Assembly: GCA_041685755.1 (NCBI GenBank)
Contig: JAWLFC010000023.1
Span: 1 to 34,647, forward strand
Length of the DNA stretch: 34,647 bases
Reading direction: 5' to 3'
From: Sva-07 sp041685755
GTDB lineage: Bacteria > Actinomycetota > Acidimicrobiia > Acidimicrobiales > Ilumatobacteraceae
Shown: positions 7,901 through 15,449 of the stretch, one piece after another
How positions within the stretch are numbered: position 1 is the first letter of the stretch
How the letters are laid out: each line of letters starts with the position of its first letter
The notes under the pieces: generated by a model
Seen by the model: only the letters and a program-made list of their open reading frames with translations
Told to the model about the DNA's origin: nothing
Databases searched by the model: none
Translations under genes and position numbers: made by a program

Positions 7901-9603
7901 TTGAGGTAGACCTGGGCGCCACCGCTGGAGAACTCCGACGGATGCTCGTCGACGGGCGGGAGACCCAGGTGTTCGAGAATCGGGACGAGTTCGGCGATCG
8001 TCGCGGGACGGTCGCGCAGGAACACCCGGAAACGCCATTCCCGCTCGGGCGAGTCGAGCGTCCGCCCGAACGAGGTCGTGATGCGCTCGGACCCGTCGCC
8101 GGTGAACAGCTCGGCGACGTGCACGAGGTCGCCGACGGCGGCGACGGGGCGCACCCTCGCCTGGTAGTCGGGCGGCACCGCGCTGCGCACCCGCGACCAG
8201 ACGCGTTGGCCCTCCACGGCCCCGAGCACCTCGACGAGTTCGTCGCGGGCGCGTTCGGCCCACGTCGTCGAGGCCCGGTCGATCTCGTCGACCAGATCGT
8301 CGGGGTCGTCGAGTTCGGGCGCCCGCACCGTCATCGAGATCCGTGCCAGCGAGCTGGTGCCCAGCAGCGTCTCGAGGTCGCGGACGTCGCCACCGTAATG
8401 CTCCGAGACGATCGCGGCGATGCGATCCGGGAGCGTCGCGGCGAAACGTGACCGGGGCACGTAGACCAGCACCGTCGTCCACGGCCCGACCGGTTCCGAC
8501 ACGTCGAAGACCCGCACGATGCTGCGTTCCTGCAGGCCCACGATCTGTTCGACGAGTTCGGTGAGCACCTCCGGGTCGAGTTCGAACACCGTGTCGCGCG
8601 GCAGCGTCTCGATCACGTTGCGCACCGCCCGGCCGGTGTGACTCTCGACCGATGCGCCCACACGCTCGACGATCTCGGTGGCCCGGGCAGCGACCCCGGG
8701 GATGGCGAACACGCTCTGGCGGTACGCGTCGCTGCCCAGCAGGCCGACGAAACGGACCTCCTCGTCGCCGTCGGCGGGACGCACGTCGATCGAGGTCATC
8801 CGCACCGGCCGGTGGATCATCGCCACGGCATCGCTGCGGGCGATCACGTACGGCGCGTCGTGTTCGTAGGTGGGCGGGTCGATCACGGTGACGTCGAGAC
8901 GACCGGTGCGGTACTCGCCGAGTTCGCTTCCCTCGATCACCTGGAGACCGTCGCCGGTACGCCGATAGCGAGCCGATGCGAGGAACACGAAGTGACGTTC
9001 GGCGAGCCAGGTGAGCAGTTCGTCGCCGGCAGCGAGGTCGAACAGGCGCTGCTGCATGGCCGGGAAGTCGACGACCACCGACTGCACACCGTCGATCGCG
9101 GAGCCGACCTCGCGCTCGAGTTCGTCGCCCAGCACCGGCTCGCACCGGTCGATCGACACGAGCGTCCACGCCTCGATCTCCGCATCGGGGCGCCCGATGG
9201 CGGCGATCCGGCCCGCCTCGTCGCGCTCGACGTGCAGCATCGGGTGCACGAGGAGGTGGATGCCGAGGTCATGGCGGTCGAGGACCATCCGGACCGTGTC
9301 GACGAGGAACGGGACGTCGTCGGTGACGAACATCAGGAACGAGCGCTCCGATTCCCAGCCATCACGCTCGAGGTCCGGGGACAGCACCTTGACCACCGTG
9401 TCGCCCGCGCGGCGGACCCGGCCGAGCTGCAGGTGCGACACGACGGCGGCATAGGCGTCGTCGAGCCGATCGAGGCCGACGTCCTCCGTCGGCACCTCGC
9501 GGTAGTACCAGCCGACGAAGTCGTGGAGCAGGGTGTCGGTCGGTCGCCGTTCACGGGCGAGCGCTTCGAGCTTGGCGATGATGTCGGCCACGTCGATGTT
9601 CAT
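4912..9603 (-). CDS. gdh: Large NAD-specific glutamate dehydrogenase (Bac_GDH type)
   Basis: 1563 residues, the size of the roughly 170-180 kDa GDH class, which oxidatively deaminates glutamate to 2-oxoglutarate with NAD and serves catabolism. The long N-terminal half carries regulatory ACT-like segments (HLLVHPMLHVERDEAGRI). The catalytic core has KAQMVKNAVIVPVGAKGGF at about residues 790-810, with the conserved catalytic lysines, then GDMSGDVFGNGLL and VEYALHGGLIYTDAIDNSAG. I chose ATG 9603 (MNIDVADIIAKLE) because AGGAG lies 5 nt upstream. An in-frame ATG at 9714 would overlap the divergent transporter gene and adds a low-complexity stretch. Its promoter must lie in the 104-bp divergent space to the VIT-type gene. 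Confidence 0.93.
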   Translation of the reverse strand: MNIDVADIIAKLEALARERRPTDTLLHDFVGWYYREVPTEDVGLDRLDDAYAAVVSHLQLGRVRRAGDTVVKVLSPDLERDGWESERSFLMFVTDDVPFLVDTVRMVLDRHDLGIHLLVHPMLHVERDEAGRIAAIGRPDAEIEAWTLVSIDRCEPVLGDELEREVGSAIDGVQSVVVDFPAMQQRLFDLAAGDELLTWLAERHFVFLASARYRRTGDGLQVIEGSELGEYRTGRLDVTVIDPPTYEHDAPYVIARSDAVAMIHRPVRMTSIDVRPADGDEEVRFVGLLGSDAYRQSVFAIPGVAARATEIVERVGASVESHTGRAVRNVIETLPRDTVFELDPEVLTELVEQIVGLQERSIVRVFDVSEPVGPWTTVLVYVPRSRFAATLPDRIAAIVSEHYGGDVRDLETLLGTSSLARISMTVRAPELDDPDDLVDEIDRASTTWAERARDELVEVLGAVEGQRVWSRVRSAVPPDYQARVRPVAAVGDLVHVAELFTGDGSERITTSFGRTLDSPEREWRFRVFLRDRPATIAELVPILEHLGLPPVDEHPSEFSSGGAQVYLNDIGVVLDRAEISDDQHRELQASFVGLMTGEVEPDGLNRLILVAGLDRRQVAVIRLYVHYLRQAGFAFSTNYVERAVVSHPDIARGLADLFDVRFDPALDLELGQRAARAAAVVERLQEHLDAIPSLDEDRICRALLTLVEATVRTNAFCGGEDIAVKLRPESIPFLPEPRPVFEIFVCSPRVEGVHLRAGRIARGGLRWSDRPEDFRTEVLGLVKAQMVKNAVIVPVGAKGGFVVKGATADPSDRDAVRAEGVDRYQRFVRCLLDVTDNVVGGEVVAPADSVVYDEADPYLVVAADKGTASFSDIANAIATDREFWLGDAFASGGSHGYDHKAMGITARGAWESVRRHARVLGLDADTDELSAVGIGDMSGDVFGNGLLRSPHLRLVAAFDHRHVFLDPDPDPAAAYAERLRLFQLPRSSWADYDPGLLSSGGGVFSRSLKSVPITPEVREVLGLGADLERLRPDDLISAILRAPVDLLWNGGIGTYVKASYESHADVGDRTNDALRVDANRLRCRIVGEGGNLGLTQLARVEYALHGGLIYTDAIDNSAGVDCSDHEVNIKVVLDQLVRDGELTVKQRNEVLVEMTDDVADLVLDNNRAQTLALMIARTQSLAMVNVHARYLDTLESDGLLDRQHEFLPSDKQIAERQSAGSGLRAPEFAVMIAYTKNADIDEVLDSDLPDEPTLDADLLRYFPEAMRTRYPGAVRAHRLRREIIATMVVNEMVNLAGISFDHRMTEDSGASVSDVARAFVASREIFGFRENWQEIDALGSSVDLDTQISLFLDARRMAERGTVWLLRHRHPPLDIDGAVDAFAAGLTFLGESLDEVVTGRVRRDVDALREARVAAGVPLDLAARSARWPWLHTGFDIVEIAHSESCNVADAATTYWSVFDAFEVGWIWDGVSALPRSDRWQEQARSSLRDDLLTVLGGLTRNVMRAAGGSPADWIAANERAVGRTLSMLTEIRRAESFDLTTLSVALRQLRNLTLTAVAAPSG

Positions 9604-9707
9604 GGCGCTCCTGGTGCGTCCGGGGGTGTCGATGCTCGACGCCTTCACCGTAGCCGTCCGGTCCGATCGGGCCGGCACTCCCCCTCCGGGCTCTATCGTG
9701 GCGGGCG

Positions 9708-10418
9708 ATGTCACGACCCGAACTCCACGGCGGTCACCGGTCGGTGTCCGGAGGTCTCGCCCGTGCCGCCGTGTTCGGCGTCAACGACGGCCTCGTGTCG
9801 AACGTCTCGCTGATCCTCGGTTTCGCCGCGTCCGGCGTCGACTCCTCCGTCGTCCGTCTCGCCGGGCTCGCCGGGGCGATCGCCGGCGGGATCTCGATGG
9901 CGGCCGGCGAATGGATCAGCGTGTCGGCCCAGAACGAACTCGTCGAACGCGAGCTGGCCGTCGAGCGGCGGGAGTTGGCCGGCAACGCCGAGGCCGAGAC
10001 CGACGAGCTGGCGGCGATGTACGAAGAGCACGGCATCTCGCCCGAGACCGCCCGAGCGGCGGCTGAGGACGTGATGCTGCACCCCGAGGTGGCCCTGCGA
10101 GTCCACGCCCGCGAGGAGATGGGAGTCGACCCCAGCGAATTGCCGTCCGCGCTGGCTGCCGCCGCGATCTCGCTCGTGTGCTTCCTGTTCGGCGCCCTGT
10201 TGCCCGTGATTCCCTGGTTCACCGGGGCGACCGGCTTCGCGCCCGCTGCCGTCTCGGTCGGCATCGGTGTCGTGGCCGCCGGGTTCGTCGGGGCCGCCAT
10301 CGGACGTTTCGCCGAACGCTCGATCGTGAAGTCGATCGTCCGCCAGATCACGATCGTGCTGGTGGCGTGTGCGATCACCTATGCGATCGGCGACATCGTC
10401 GGTGTCAACGTGAGTTGA
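9708..10418 (+). CDS. VIT1/CCC1 family iron/manganese transporter
   Basis: 236 residues. The N terminus has the family signature ARAAVFGVNDGLVSNVSLIL (first helix), then GLAGAIAGGISMAAGEWISV (second helix). A Glu-rich cytosolic helical segment follows (ERELAVERRELAGNAEAETDE and later HAREEMGVDPSE), which binds metal in this family. Three C-terminal membrane helices end the protein, so five helices in all. Members move Fe2+ or Mn2+ out of the cytosol. TATCGT lies 8 nt before the ATG, consistent with a leaderless mRNA. It is divergent from the glutamate dehydrogenase gene and followed 24 bp later by a DUF2237 gene with a strong ribosome-binding site. Confidence 0.9.
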   Translation: MSRPELHGGHRSVSGGLARAAVFGVNDGLVSNVSLILGFAASGVDSSVVRLAGLAGAIAGGISMAAGEWISVSAQNELVERELAVERRELAGNAEAETDELAAMYEEHGISPETARAAAEDVMLHPEVALRVHAREEMGVDPSELPSALAAAAISLVCFLFGALLPVIPWFTGATGFAPAAVSVGIGVVAAGFVGAAIGRFAERSIVKSIVRQITIVLVACAITYAIGDIVGVNVS

Positions 10419-10442
10419 GAACCCGATCGAGGAGGAGAACTG

Positions 10443-10811
10443 ATGCAGCAACAACTGAACGTGCTCGGAACCGAGCTGCAACCGTGCTCGTACGACCCGA
10501 TGACCGGGTACTACCGCACCGGTTGCTGCGAGAACCGGGGCGACGACCCCGGCCTGCACACCGTGTGCGCACGCGTCACCGACGACTTCCTCGAGTTCTC
10601 ACGTTCCCGGGGCAACGACCTGGTCACCCCGATGCCGCAGTACGGCTTCGCCGGTCTGCGGCCCGGTGACCAGTGGTGCGTCTGTGCGACCCGCTGGAAA
10701 GAGGCGTTCGACGCCGGGCGAGCGTGCGGCGTGGTCCTCGAAGCGACCCATCTCTCGACGCTCGAGTACGTCGACCTCGCCGACCTGCGCGCCCACGCCA
10801 TCGTCGCCTGA
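10443..10811 (+). CDS. DUF2237 family protein
   Basis: 122 residues matching the DUF2237 family from end to end: NVLGTELQPCSYDPMTGYYR, TGCCENRGDDPGLHTVCA, FLEFSRSRGNDLVTPMP, GLRPGDQWCVCATRW and a C-terminal EYVDLADLRAHAI. Seven cysteines include the CC and CVC pairs typical of the family, so metal or redox chemistry is possible. No activity is established. The start has a strong GGAGGAG ribosome-binding site. Co-transcription with the metal transporter 24 bp upstream is likely. A role in metal handling is inference from that neighbour. Confidence 0.88.
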   Translation: MQQQLNVLGTELQPCSYDPMTGYYRTGCCENRGDDPGLHTVCARVTDDFLEFSRSRGNDLVTPMPQYGFAGLRPGDQWCVCATRWKEAFDAGRACGVVLEATHLSTLEYVDLADLRAHAIVA

Positions 10812-10887
10812 GCGCGAGCGGCCCGCCGACGACCGCGCGACGTCGAGAGACCGGGGCGACGAGGGTGCGCGCTGCGTCGCCGGTCGG

Positions 10888-10893
10888 CACAAT
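10888..10893 (+). promoter_or_regulatory. Putative -10 box that supports the GTG start at 10900
   Basis: CACAAT lies exactly 6 nt before GTG 10900, the same geometry as the TANNNT boxes at other starts here. No ribosome-binding site is visible, so a leaderless mRNA starting at the GTG explains the start best. Confidence 0.4.
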
Positions 10894-10899
10894 GACGAC

Positions 10900-11253
10900 G
10901 TGGCAACCAAGACCATCGGCCTCGGCGCCGCCCTCATCGTCCTCGGCGTGATCGTGACGATCGCGTCGGGTTCGGGCAGCGCCACCTCTCTCATCCCCGC
11001 CTTCATCGGTGTCGTGTTCGTGGCACTCGGCCTCGTGGCGCGAGCGAAACCGGACCTCAACCGGCACCTCATGCACGCTGCGGCAGCGTTGGCGCTGTTG
11101 GCGGTGGTCGGCAGCCTCGGCTCCGCCATCGGGCGCGGTGCGCAGGGCTGGGCGCTGTTCGCCCAGATCGCCACGATCGTGCTCTGCGCGGGATTCGTCG
11201 TGCTCGCCGTGCAGTCGTTCCGAGCCGCCCGTCTCGAGCGTCAGTCCGTCTGA
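10900..11253 (+). CDS. Small four-helix membrane protein, function unknown
   Basis: 117 residues from a GTG start. Four hydrophobic helices are evident: TIGLGAALIVLGVIVTIASG, SLIPAFIGVVFVALGLVARA, LMHAAAALALLAVVGSLGSA and ALFAQIATIVLCAGFVVLAV. A short basic C-terminal tail (RAARLERQ) suggests that end is cytosolic. A conserved-looking KPDLNRHLMH loop joins helices 2 and 3. I do not recognise a named family. An ATG at 10892 is in another frame and leads only to a short shadow. It stands alone between the DUF2237 gene and a convergent cytochrome gene. Confidence 0.72.
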   Translation: MATKTIGLGAALIVLGVIVTIASGSGSATSLIPAFIGVVFVALGLVARAKPDLNRHLMHAAAALALLAVVGSLGSAIGRGAQGWALFAQIATIVLCAGFVVLAVQSFRAARLERQSV

Positions 11254-11284
11254 ACCGCCCTCGCCCCTGGGCGGAGGGCGGCGC

Positions 11285-11644
11285 TCACGGGCCGGCGTCG
11301 GCCTGCTGGGTGCGCAGGAAAGCGATGATCTCGGTGACCTGGGCGTCGCGCAGCACCATGTTGCCGGGCATCGCTCCGAACTCGCTGTCGTCGTTCTCCA
11401 CGCCGTTGCGGATCACGTCGCGCAGTTCGGCGTCGCTGAGATCCGATGGCCCCGGTCCGAGCAGCGTCGGCCCGAGCGACGTGCCGCCGAGGTCGTTGGC
11501 GTGGCATGCCGCGCAGTTGGCCCGGTAGGCCCGCTCGCCACGCTCGCCGGCCGACTGCTCGGCGTCCTGCCCGCAGCCCGCCAGCCCGATCAGCGCTGCC
11601 GTCGCCACGACGGCGAGGAGGTGACGACGTCCGACTCGAACCAC
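11285..11644 (-). CDS. Lipoprotein cytochrome c (class I, single haem)
   Basis: 119 residues from GTG 11644. The N terminus is a lipoprotein signal (RRHLLAVVATAALIGLAGC, lipobox LAGC with Cys24), so the protein is anchored outside the cytoplasmic membrane. The haem site is CAACH (Cys44, Cys47, His48). The probable axial methionine is in GAMPGNM (Met92 or Met96). The domain ends in the usual helix VTEIIAFLRTQQ. Such proteins shuttle electrons in respiratory chains. The GTG start is backed by TACGAT exactly 6 nt upstream. It is convergent with the preceding membrane-protein gene and divergent from the M14 peptidase gene. Confidence 0.88.
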   Translation of the reverse strand: MVRVGRRHLLAVVATAALIGLAGCGQDAEQSAGERGERAYRANCAACHANDLGGTSLGPTLLGPGPSDLSDAELRDVIRNGVENDDSEFGAMPGNMVLRDAQVTEIIAFLRTQQADAGP

Positions 11645-11650
11645 ACCACC

Positions 11651-11656
11651 ATCGTA
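11651..11656 (-). promoter_or_regulatory. Putative -10 box that supports the GTG start of the cytochrome gene
   Basis: TACGAT on the minus strand, 6 nt before GTG 11644. No purine-rich ribosome-binding site is present. It fits the leaderless pattern repeated through the window. Confidence 0.5.
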
Positions 11657-11699
11657 GGCGCCGGGAGCGGCGGGGTGGCGGTGGGGTACGGTCGAGCGC

Positions 11700-12789
11700 A
11701 TGCGGCCGTGCGCACTGCTGATCGTCGGCCTCGCGCTCGCCGGGTGCGCCGGGTCACCGCCCGCCGTCGACGTCGCGTCGATCGATGTCGCGGCGACGAA
11801 CGGCCCGGCGACCGCTGTGGCGACCACCGCTCCCCCGCCGACCAGCGCTGCGTCGACGACCGCCCCGTCGACCACGAGCACGACCNNNNNNNNNNNNNNN
11901 NNNNNNNNNNNNNNNNNNNNNNNNNNNNNNNNNNNNNNNNNNNNNNNNNNNNNNNNNNNNNNNNNNNNNNNNNNNNNNNNNNNNNGTCGCGGCGACGAAC
12001 GGCCCGGCGACCGCTGTGGCGACCACCGCTCCCCCGCCGACCAGCGCTGCGTCGACGACCGCCCCGTCGACCACGAGCACGACCACCACGACGACGACCG
12101 TCGTTCCACCGCCGCTGGTGCCGGGACCACTCGATCTCGACCAGCCGATCGTCGGGGTGGGCTGGTCGGTGGAGGGCCGCCCGATCTTCGCCGAACGCTT
12201 CGGCACCCCCGGTGGGCGGCGGGTGCTCGTCATCGGCGTGATCCACGGCAACGAGGACGACGGGCTCGCGATCGTCGACGAGCTCCGTCGCCTCGACGTC
12301 CCCGAGGGCGTCGAGCTGTGGCTCGTCGAGTCGATGAACCCCGACGGTCTCGCCGCCCAGGACCGTCACAACGCGAACGACGTCGATCTCAACCGGAACT
12401 TCCCGTACCGGTGGGGTCCGATCGGGGTGCCGGGTGACGGCCAGTACGCCGGGCCGGCACCGGCCAGCGAGCCCGAGACCCAGGCGATGATCAACTTCAT
12501 GCAGCAGCTGCAGCCCGACCTCACGATCTGGTACCACCAGGACCTCTTCGTGGTGAACCCGTCCGAGGGCCGCGAGGGCCGCGTACGCGCTCGGTACGCC
12601 GAGCTCACGGGTCTCCCGATGGGTGAGATCACCGGTGGGATCTACACCGGCATCGCCGCCACGTGGGCCCGCAACGAATTCCGGGCCACCGACGGTGTGG
12701 CCTTCATCGTCGAACTCGGCCCGACCCTGTCGCCGGCCGAAGCCGCCGTCCACGCCGACGCCGTGCTCACCATCGCCACCGAACCCTGA
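11700..12789 (+). CDS. M14-family zinc carboxypeptidase lipoprotein (interrupted by an assembly gap)
   Basis: As given, the frame breaks at the 100-N gap (11886-11985). If the 99-bp duplicate on either side is counted once and the Ns removed, 199 bp disappear and one frame of 297 codons (296 residues) runs from ATG 11700 to 12789. The N terminus is a lipoprotein signal (LLIVGLALAGC, Cys16), followed by a Thr/Pro/Ser-rich linker to about residue 70. The catalytic domain has HGNEDD (zinc His and Glu), NPDGLAAQDRHNANDVDLNR and NFPYRW (substrate carboxylate), WYHQ (zinc His), and FIVELGP (catalytic Glu). It resembles MpaA-like murein-peptide carboxypeptidases. It probably trims peptides at the outer face of the membrane; the substrate is not shown. 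TACGGT lies 7 nt before the ATG. Confidence 0.87.
11787..11885 (+). repeat. 99-bp contig-end overlap, left copy
   Basis: Identical base for base to 11986-12084. Both copies abut the N gap, the usual sign of two contigs that overlap by about one assembly k-mer but were joined with a fixed-length gap. Confidence 0.93.
11886..11985. other. 100-N scaffold gap (probably no missing sequence)
   Basis: Exactly 100 undetermined bases, a placeholder length. The flanks carry the same 99 bp, so the contigs most likely overlap and the gap is artificial. It falls in the low-complexity ACC/ACG-rich linker of the M14 gene, a sequence type that also occurs at the right end of the window. Confidence 0.95.
11986..12084 (+). 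repeat. 99-bp contig-end overlap, right copy
   Basis: Exact copy of 11787-11885. Merging the two restores the reading frame of the surrounding peptidase gene. Confidence 0.93.
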
Positions 12790-12796
12790 CCACTCA

Positions 12797-12837
12797 GGTG
12801 CCTGTTACGCCGGGGGTCTGACCCCTGGCGTAACACC
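12797..12837. terminator. Bidirectional hairpin between convergent genes
   Basis: TGTTACGCC (12803-12811) pairs with GGCGTAACA (12827-12835). An inner GGGGT/ACCCC stem (one extra G-U pair) leaves a 3-nt loop, about 15 bp in all. It fills the 52-bp space between the M14 gene and the convergent dehalogenase gene. There is no U-run on either side, so it may work with Rho or be a palindromic intergenic repeat. Confidence 0.55.
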
Positions 12838-12841
12838 GATG

Positions 12842-13732
12842 TCACCAGGCGAGGATGGCGGCGACGACGTCCTCGCCGCGGTCGTCCTGGAGGAAGTGCC
12901 CGCCGGGCTCGAACGTCGCGTGCGGCTGGCCGGCCGCCCCGGGGATCCGGTCGACGAAGCTCGACTGGAGGTGGCCGAGCACCATGTCGCCGGGTGTCCA
13001 CAACGTGAGCACCGGCTTCGTCCACTGCTCCCACACCTCCCATGCCGCCCGGTTCGCCGGGACGGCGGGGTCGTCGGGCCCGGTCGGGACGAGCAACGGG
13101 AACTGACGAGCACCCGCCATGTACGACTCGTCGGGGAACGGCGCCCGGTAGGCATCGGCCTCGAGATCGTTGAGCTCGCGGGCGAGACACGCCCGCTGCA
13201 GCAGCGCGCCGCAGTCCATCGGATCCATCTGCTGCGAGACCTGCTGCCACATCATGAAGCCGTCACCCATCGGCTCGCCGGCGGGCAGGGCGGTGTTGCC
13301 GATGACGACCCGGTCGAACCAGTCGGGGTGCTCGGCGATCATCCGCAGACCGAGCAGCCCGCCCCAGTCCTGGACGAACACCGAGAACCCCTCGGCCGGG
13401 CGTTCGAGACCGGCCACGAACTCGGTCAGCCAGGCGACGTGGCCGGCATAGGTGTAGTCGTCACGGTTCGTCGGCTTGTCGGATCGTCCGAAGCCGATCA
13501 GGTCCGGCGCGACGATCCGGTATCCGGCCTCCACCAGCGGCGGGATCATCCGGCGATACAGGTAGCTCCACGTCGGCTCGCCGTGCAGCAGCAGGAACGT
13601 GCCGGCCTCGCCGCTGCCCTCCTCGACGTAGGCCATCCGCAGGCCGTCGACGTCGGCGTAACGCGGCTCGTACGGGAACTCGAACAGGTCGGCGAAACGG
13701 TGATCGGGCGTACGGACGAACGGGACGGTCAT
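12842..13732 (-). CDS. Haloalkane dehalogenase (alpha/beta hydrolase, HLD-I-like)
   Basis: 296 residues. Enzymes of this family hydrolyse carbon-halogen bonds of haloalkanes to alcohols plus halide, in the cytosol. The oxyanion motif HGEPTWSYLYRRMIP (50-64) matches the DhlA type. The nucleophile elbow is VQDWGG, with Asp122 as nucleophile and Trp123 as a halide-binding residue. The acid is probably Asp249 (WTPGDMV) and the base His279 (PGGHFLQ). FPDESYMAGARQFP in the cap region is also DhlA-like. The acid after strand 7 places it nearer HLD-I than HLD-II. The substrate is unknown, and some family members act on epoxides or esters. It lies 35 bp downstream of the GH13 gene on the same strand, with a possible box of its own before the ATG. 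Confidence 0.88.
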   Translation of the reverse strand: MTVPFVRTPDHRFADLFEFPYEPRYADVDGLRMAYVEEGSGEAGTFLLLHGEPTWSYLYRRMIPPLVEAGYRIVAPDLIGFGRSDKPTNRDDYTYAGHVAWLTEFVAGLERPAEGFSVFVQDWGGLLGLRMIAEHPDWFDRVVIGNTALPAGEPMGDGFMMWQQVSQQMDPMDCGALLQRACLARELNDLEADAYRAPFPDESYMAGARQFPLLVPTGPDDPAVPANRAAWEVWEQWTKPVLTLWTPGDMVLGHLQSSFVDRIPGAAGQPHATFEPGGHFLQDDRGEDVVAAILAW

Positions 13733-13767
13733 GGCCCGAATGCTCCCACAACGTCACCGCGGGCCCG

Positions 13768-15324
13768 TCACGGGGTCGCCGGGCCCAGCACGACGGCCTC
13801 CGCCGGCGCGAGCTCACCCCCCGGTGCGGTGCGTGACGGGTCGGACGACACGAGCAACTCGCCGTCGGCCAGATCGTCCGGCCAGGCGACGGCGACATCG
13901 CCGAGGTTGACGACCACCGTCACCCGGTCCGCACCGTGCGAGCGGTCGAACCGGAACACACTGCCGGCGAGTGGCGACATCGTCATCTCGCCACGGCGCA
14001 GGACGGTGCGCTCGCGGCGCAGTCGGAGCAGGAGCCGGTACAGCGAGTGCATCGAGCCGGCGACGCCGACCTGGGCGGCGGCGGCATGGGTGGCGGCGTT
14101 GGCCGGGAACGGCAGCCACGGCCGCGTCGGCCAGCCGTGGCCGGTCTCGTCGTCACCGTCGGCCGTCCACGGGATCGGCGCCCGACACCCGTCGCGCCCG
14201 TCGGGGTCGACGATCCGATCCTCGGGAACGACGGCATCCTCGAGACCGAGCTCCTCGCCGGCGTACAGGAACGGGGTGCCTCGGACGGTCAACGCCAGCA
14301 CGGCGGCCGACCGGGCGCGCGCTTCGCTCCCGTAGCGGCTGCGGTGACGGACCTGGTCGTGGTTCGACAGCACGAACGTCGGCCACCGCGGCTCGGCGAA
14401 ATCCGACTCCATCGACTCGATCGCCGCCACCAACCGTTCGGGGTCCCACGGGGCGTGCAGCGGCCGGAAGTCGAACGACAGGTGCAGCTCGGGATCGTCC
14501 GGCGTCCCGACGTACGAGGCGCTCTCACCGTCGCGCAGCAGGTAGACCTCGCCGACCATCATCGGCTGGTGCGCGTAGCCGTCGAGCAGGCGACGCATCC
14601 GCCGCAGGAGTTCGTGGCCCAGCGGCCGGTCGGTGGCGAGCAGCGGGAACTTCCACAGCGGATCGGGCAGGTCGGGCACGTCGGCGCCCTTGCCGATCAG
14701 GTTGACGACGTCGGCACGGAACCCGTCGACACCCCGGTCGAGCCAGTAGCGCAGCGTGTCGTGCATCGCCGCTTCCACGTCGGGGTTCGCCCAGTTGAGG
14801 TCGGGCTGCTCGGCCAGGAACAGGTGGAGATACGACTGGTCGGTGGCCTCGTCGTGCGTCCACGCCGGGACGCCCTTGAACATGGCCCGCCAGTTGTTGG
14901 GCGGCGACCCGTCGGCCGACCGGTCCTTCCAGACGTACCAGTCGCGCTTGGGGTCGTCGCGTGACGACCGCGAGGCGACGAACCACGGATGCTGGTCGGA
15001 GCTGTGGTTCGGCACCCAGTCGAGCAGGAGGCGCATGCCGCGCTCGTGGACACCCGCGATCAGCGCGTCGAAGTCGGCGTCGGTGCCGAACACCGGGTCG
15101 ATGCCGCAGTAGTCGGCGACGTCGTAGCCGAAATCGCGCATCGGCGAGGTGAAGATCGGCGACAGCCAGAGCGCGTCGACGCCGAGGTCGGCGAGGTAGT
15201 CGAGCTGCGCAGTGATGCCGGCGAGGTCGCCGACACCGTCGCCGTTGGCGTCGGCGAACGAGCGGGGATAGATCTGGTACACGACGGCGTCACGCCACCA
15301 GGGCACACCCTCCGACTCGATCAC
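13768..15324 (-). CDS. GH13 alpha-glucosidase / oligo-1,6-glucosidase
   Basis: 518 residues from GTG 15324. Opening WWRDAVVYQIYPRSFADANG and GDLAGITAQLDYLADLGVDA are typical of the GH13 subfamily of alpha-glucosidases and trehalose-forming relatives. The barrel carries DWVPNHSSD, the nucleophile in GFRADVVN, the general acid in MVGEVYL, and SNHDQVR. A short C-terminal beta domain follows. It would split alpha-glucosides in the cytosol, since no signal peptide is seen. The GTG overlaps the stop of an 11-codon micro-ORF (15321-15353) that has its own promoter-like boxes. The gene is divergent from the GH92 gene and co-oriented with the dehalogenase gene. Exact linkage specificity cannot be read here. 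Confidence 0.87.
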   Translation of the reverse strand: MIESEGVPWWRDAVVYQIYPRSFADANGDGVGDLAGITAQLDYLADLGVDALWLSPIFTSPMRDFGYDVADYCGIDPVFGTDADFDALIAGVHERGMRLLLDWVPNHSSDQHPWFVASRSSRDDPKRDWYVWKDRSADGSPPNNWRAMFKGVPAWTHDEATDQSYLHLFLAEQPDLNWANPDVEAAMHDTLRYWLDRGVDGFRADVVNLIGKGADVPDLPDPLWKFPLLATDRPLGHELLRRMRRLLDGYAHQPMMVGEVYLLRDGESASYVGTPDDPELHLSFDFRPLHAPWDPERLVAAIESMESDFAEPRWPTFVLSNHDQVRHRSRYGSEARARSAAVLALTVRGTPFLYAGEELGLEDAVVPEDRIVDPDGRDGCRAPIPWTADGDDETGHGWPTRPWLPFPANAATHAAAAQVGVAGSMHSLYRLLLRLRRERTVLRRGEMTMSPLAGSVFRFDRSHGADRVTVVVNLGDVAVAWPDDLADGELLVSSDPSRTAPGGELAPAEAVVLGPATP

Positions 15325-15353
15325 CCGACACCGACCAGCTCGTTGAGGTTCAT
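15321..15353 (-). CDS. Micro-ORF (10 residues) coupled to the GH13 start
   Basis: ATG 15353 opens MNLNELVGVG and a TGA stop that overlaps the GTG start of the GH13 gene (GTGA). CAGACT (15361-15366 on the plus strand as AGTCTG) lies 7 nt before the ATG, and TTGCCG lies 18 nt further upstream (15385-15390). Transcription would start near the ATG and give a leaderless micro-ORF. Termination would then feed ribosomes onto the GTG. Whether the peptide itself matters is unknown, and a sequencing indel is an alternative. Confidence 0.35.
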   Translation of the reverse strand: MNLNELVGVG

Positions 15354-15360
15354 CGCGCCG

Positions 15361-15390
15361 AGTCTGACCGTCGGCGGCCGCGCGCGGCAA
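15361..15390 (-). promoter_or_regulatory. Putative promoter of the GH13 transcription unit
   Basis: On the minus strand TTGCCG (15390-15385), an 18-nt spacer and CAGACT (15366-15361), followed after 7 nt by ATG 15353. Confidence 0.4.
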
Positions 15391-15449
15391 TCCGGCCGAG
15401 TTCACACTCCCGAAATCGTGGCGGAACACGAGGTTCCTACGTTGACGCC

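Noticed and set aside
5494..8451. A 985-codon open frame on the plus strand
   Set aside because: It is antisense to the glutamate dehydrogenase gene. The translation is Val/Arg/Gly-rich noise, an effect of high GC at third codon positions.
9604..9714. Longer N terminus for glutamate dehydrogenase (ATG 9714)
   Set aside because: It would overlap the divergent transporter gene, adds low-complexity sequence, and ATG 9603 has a good AGGAG site.
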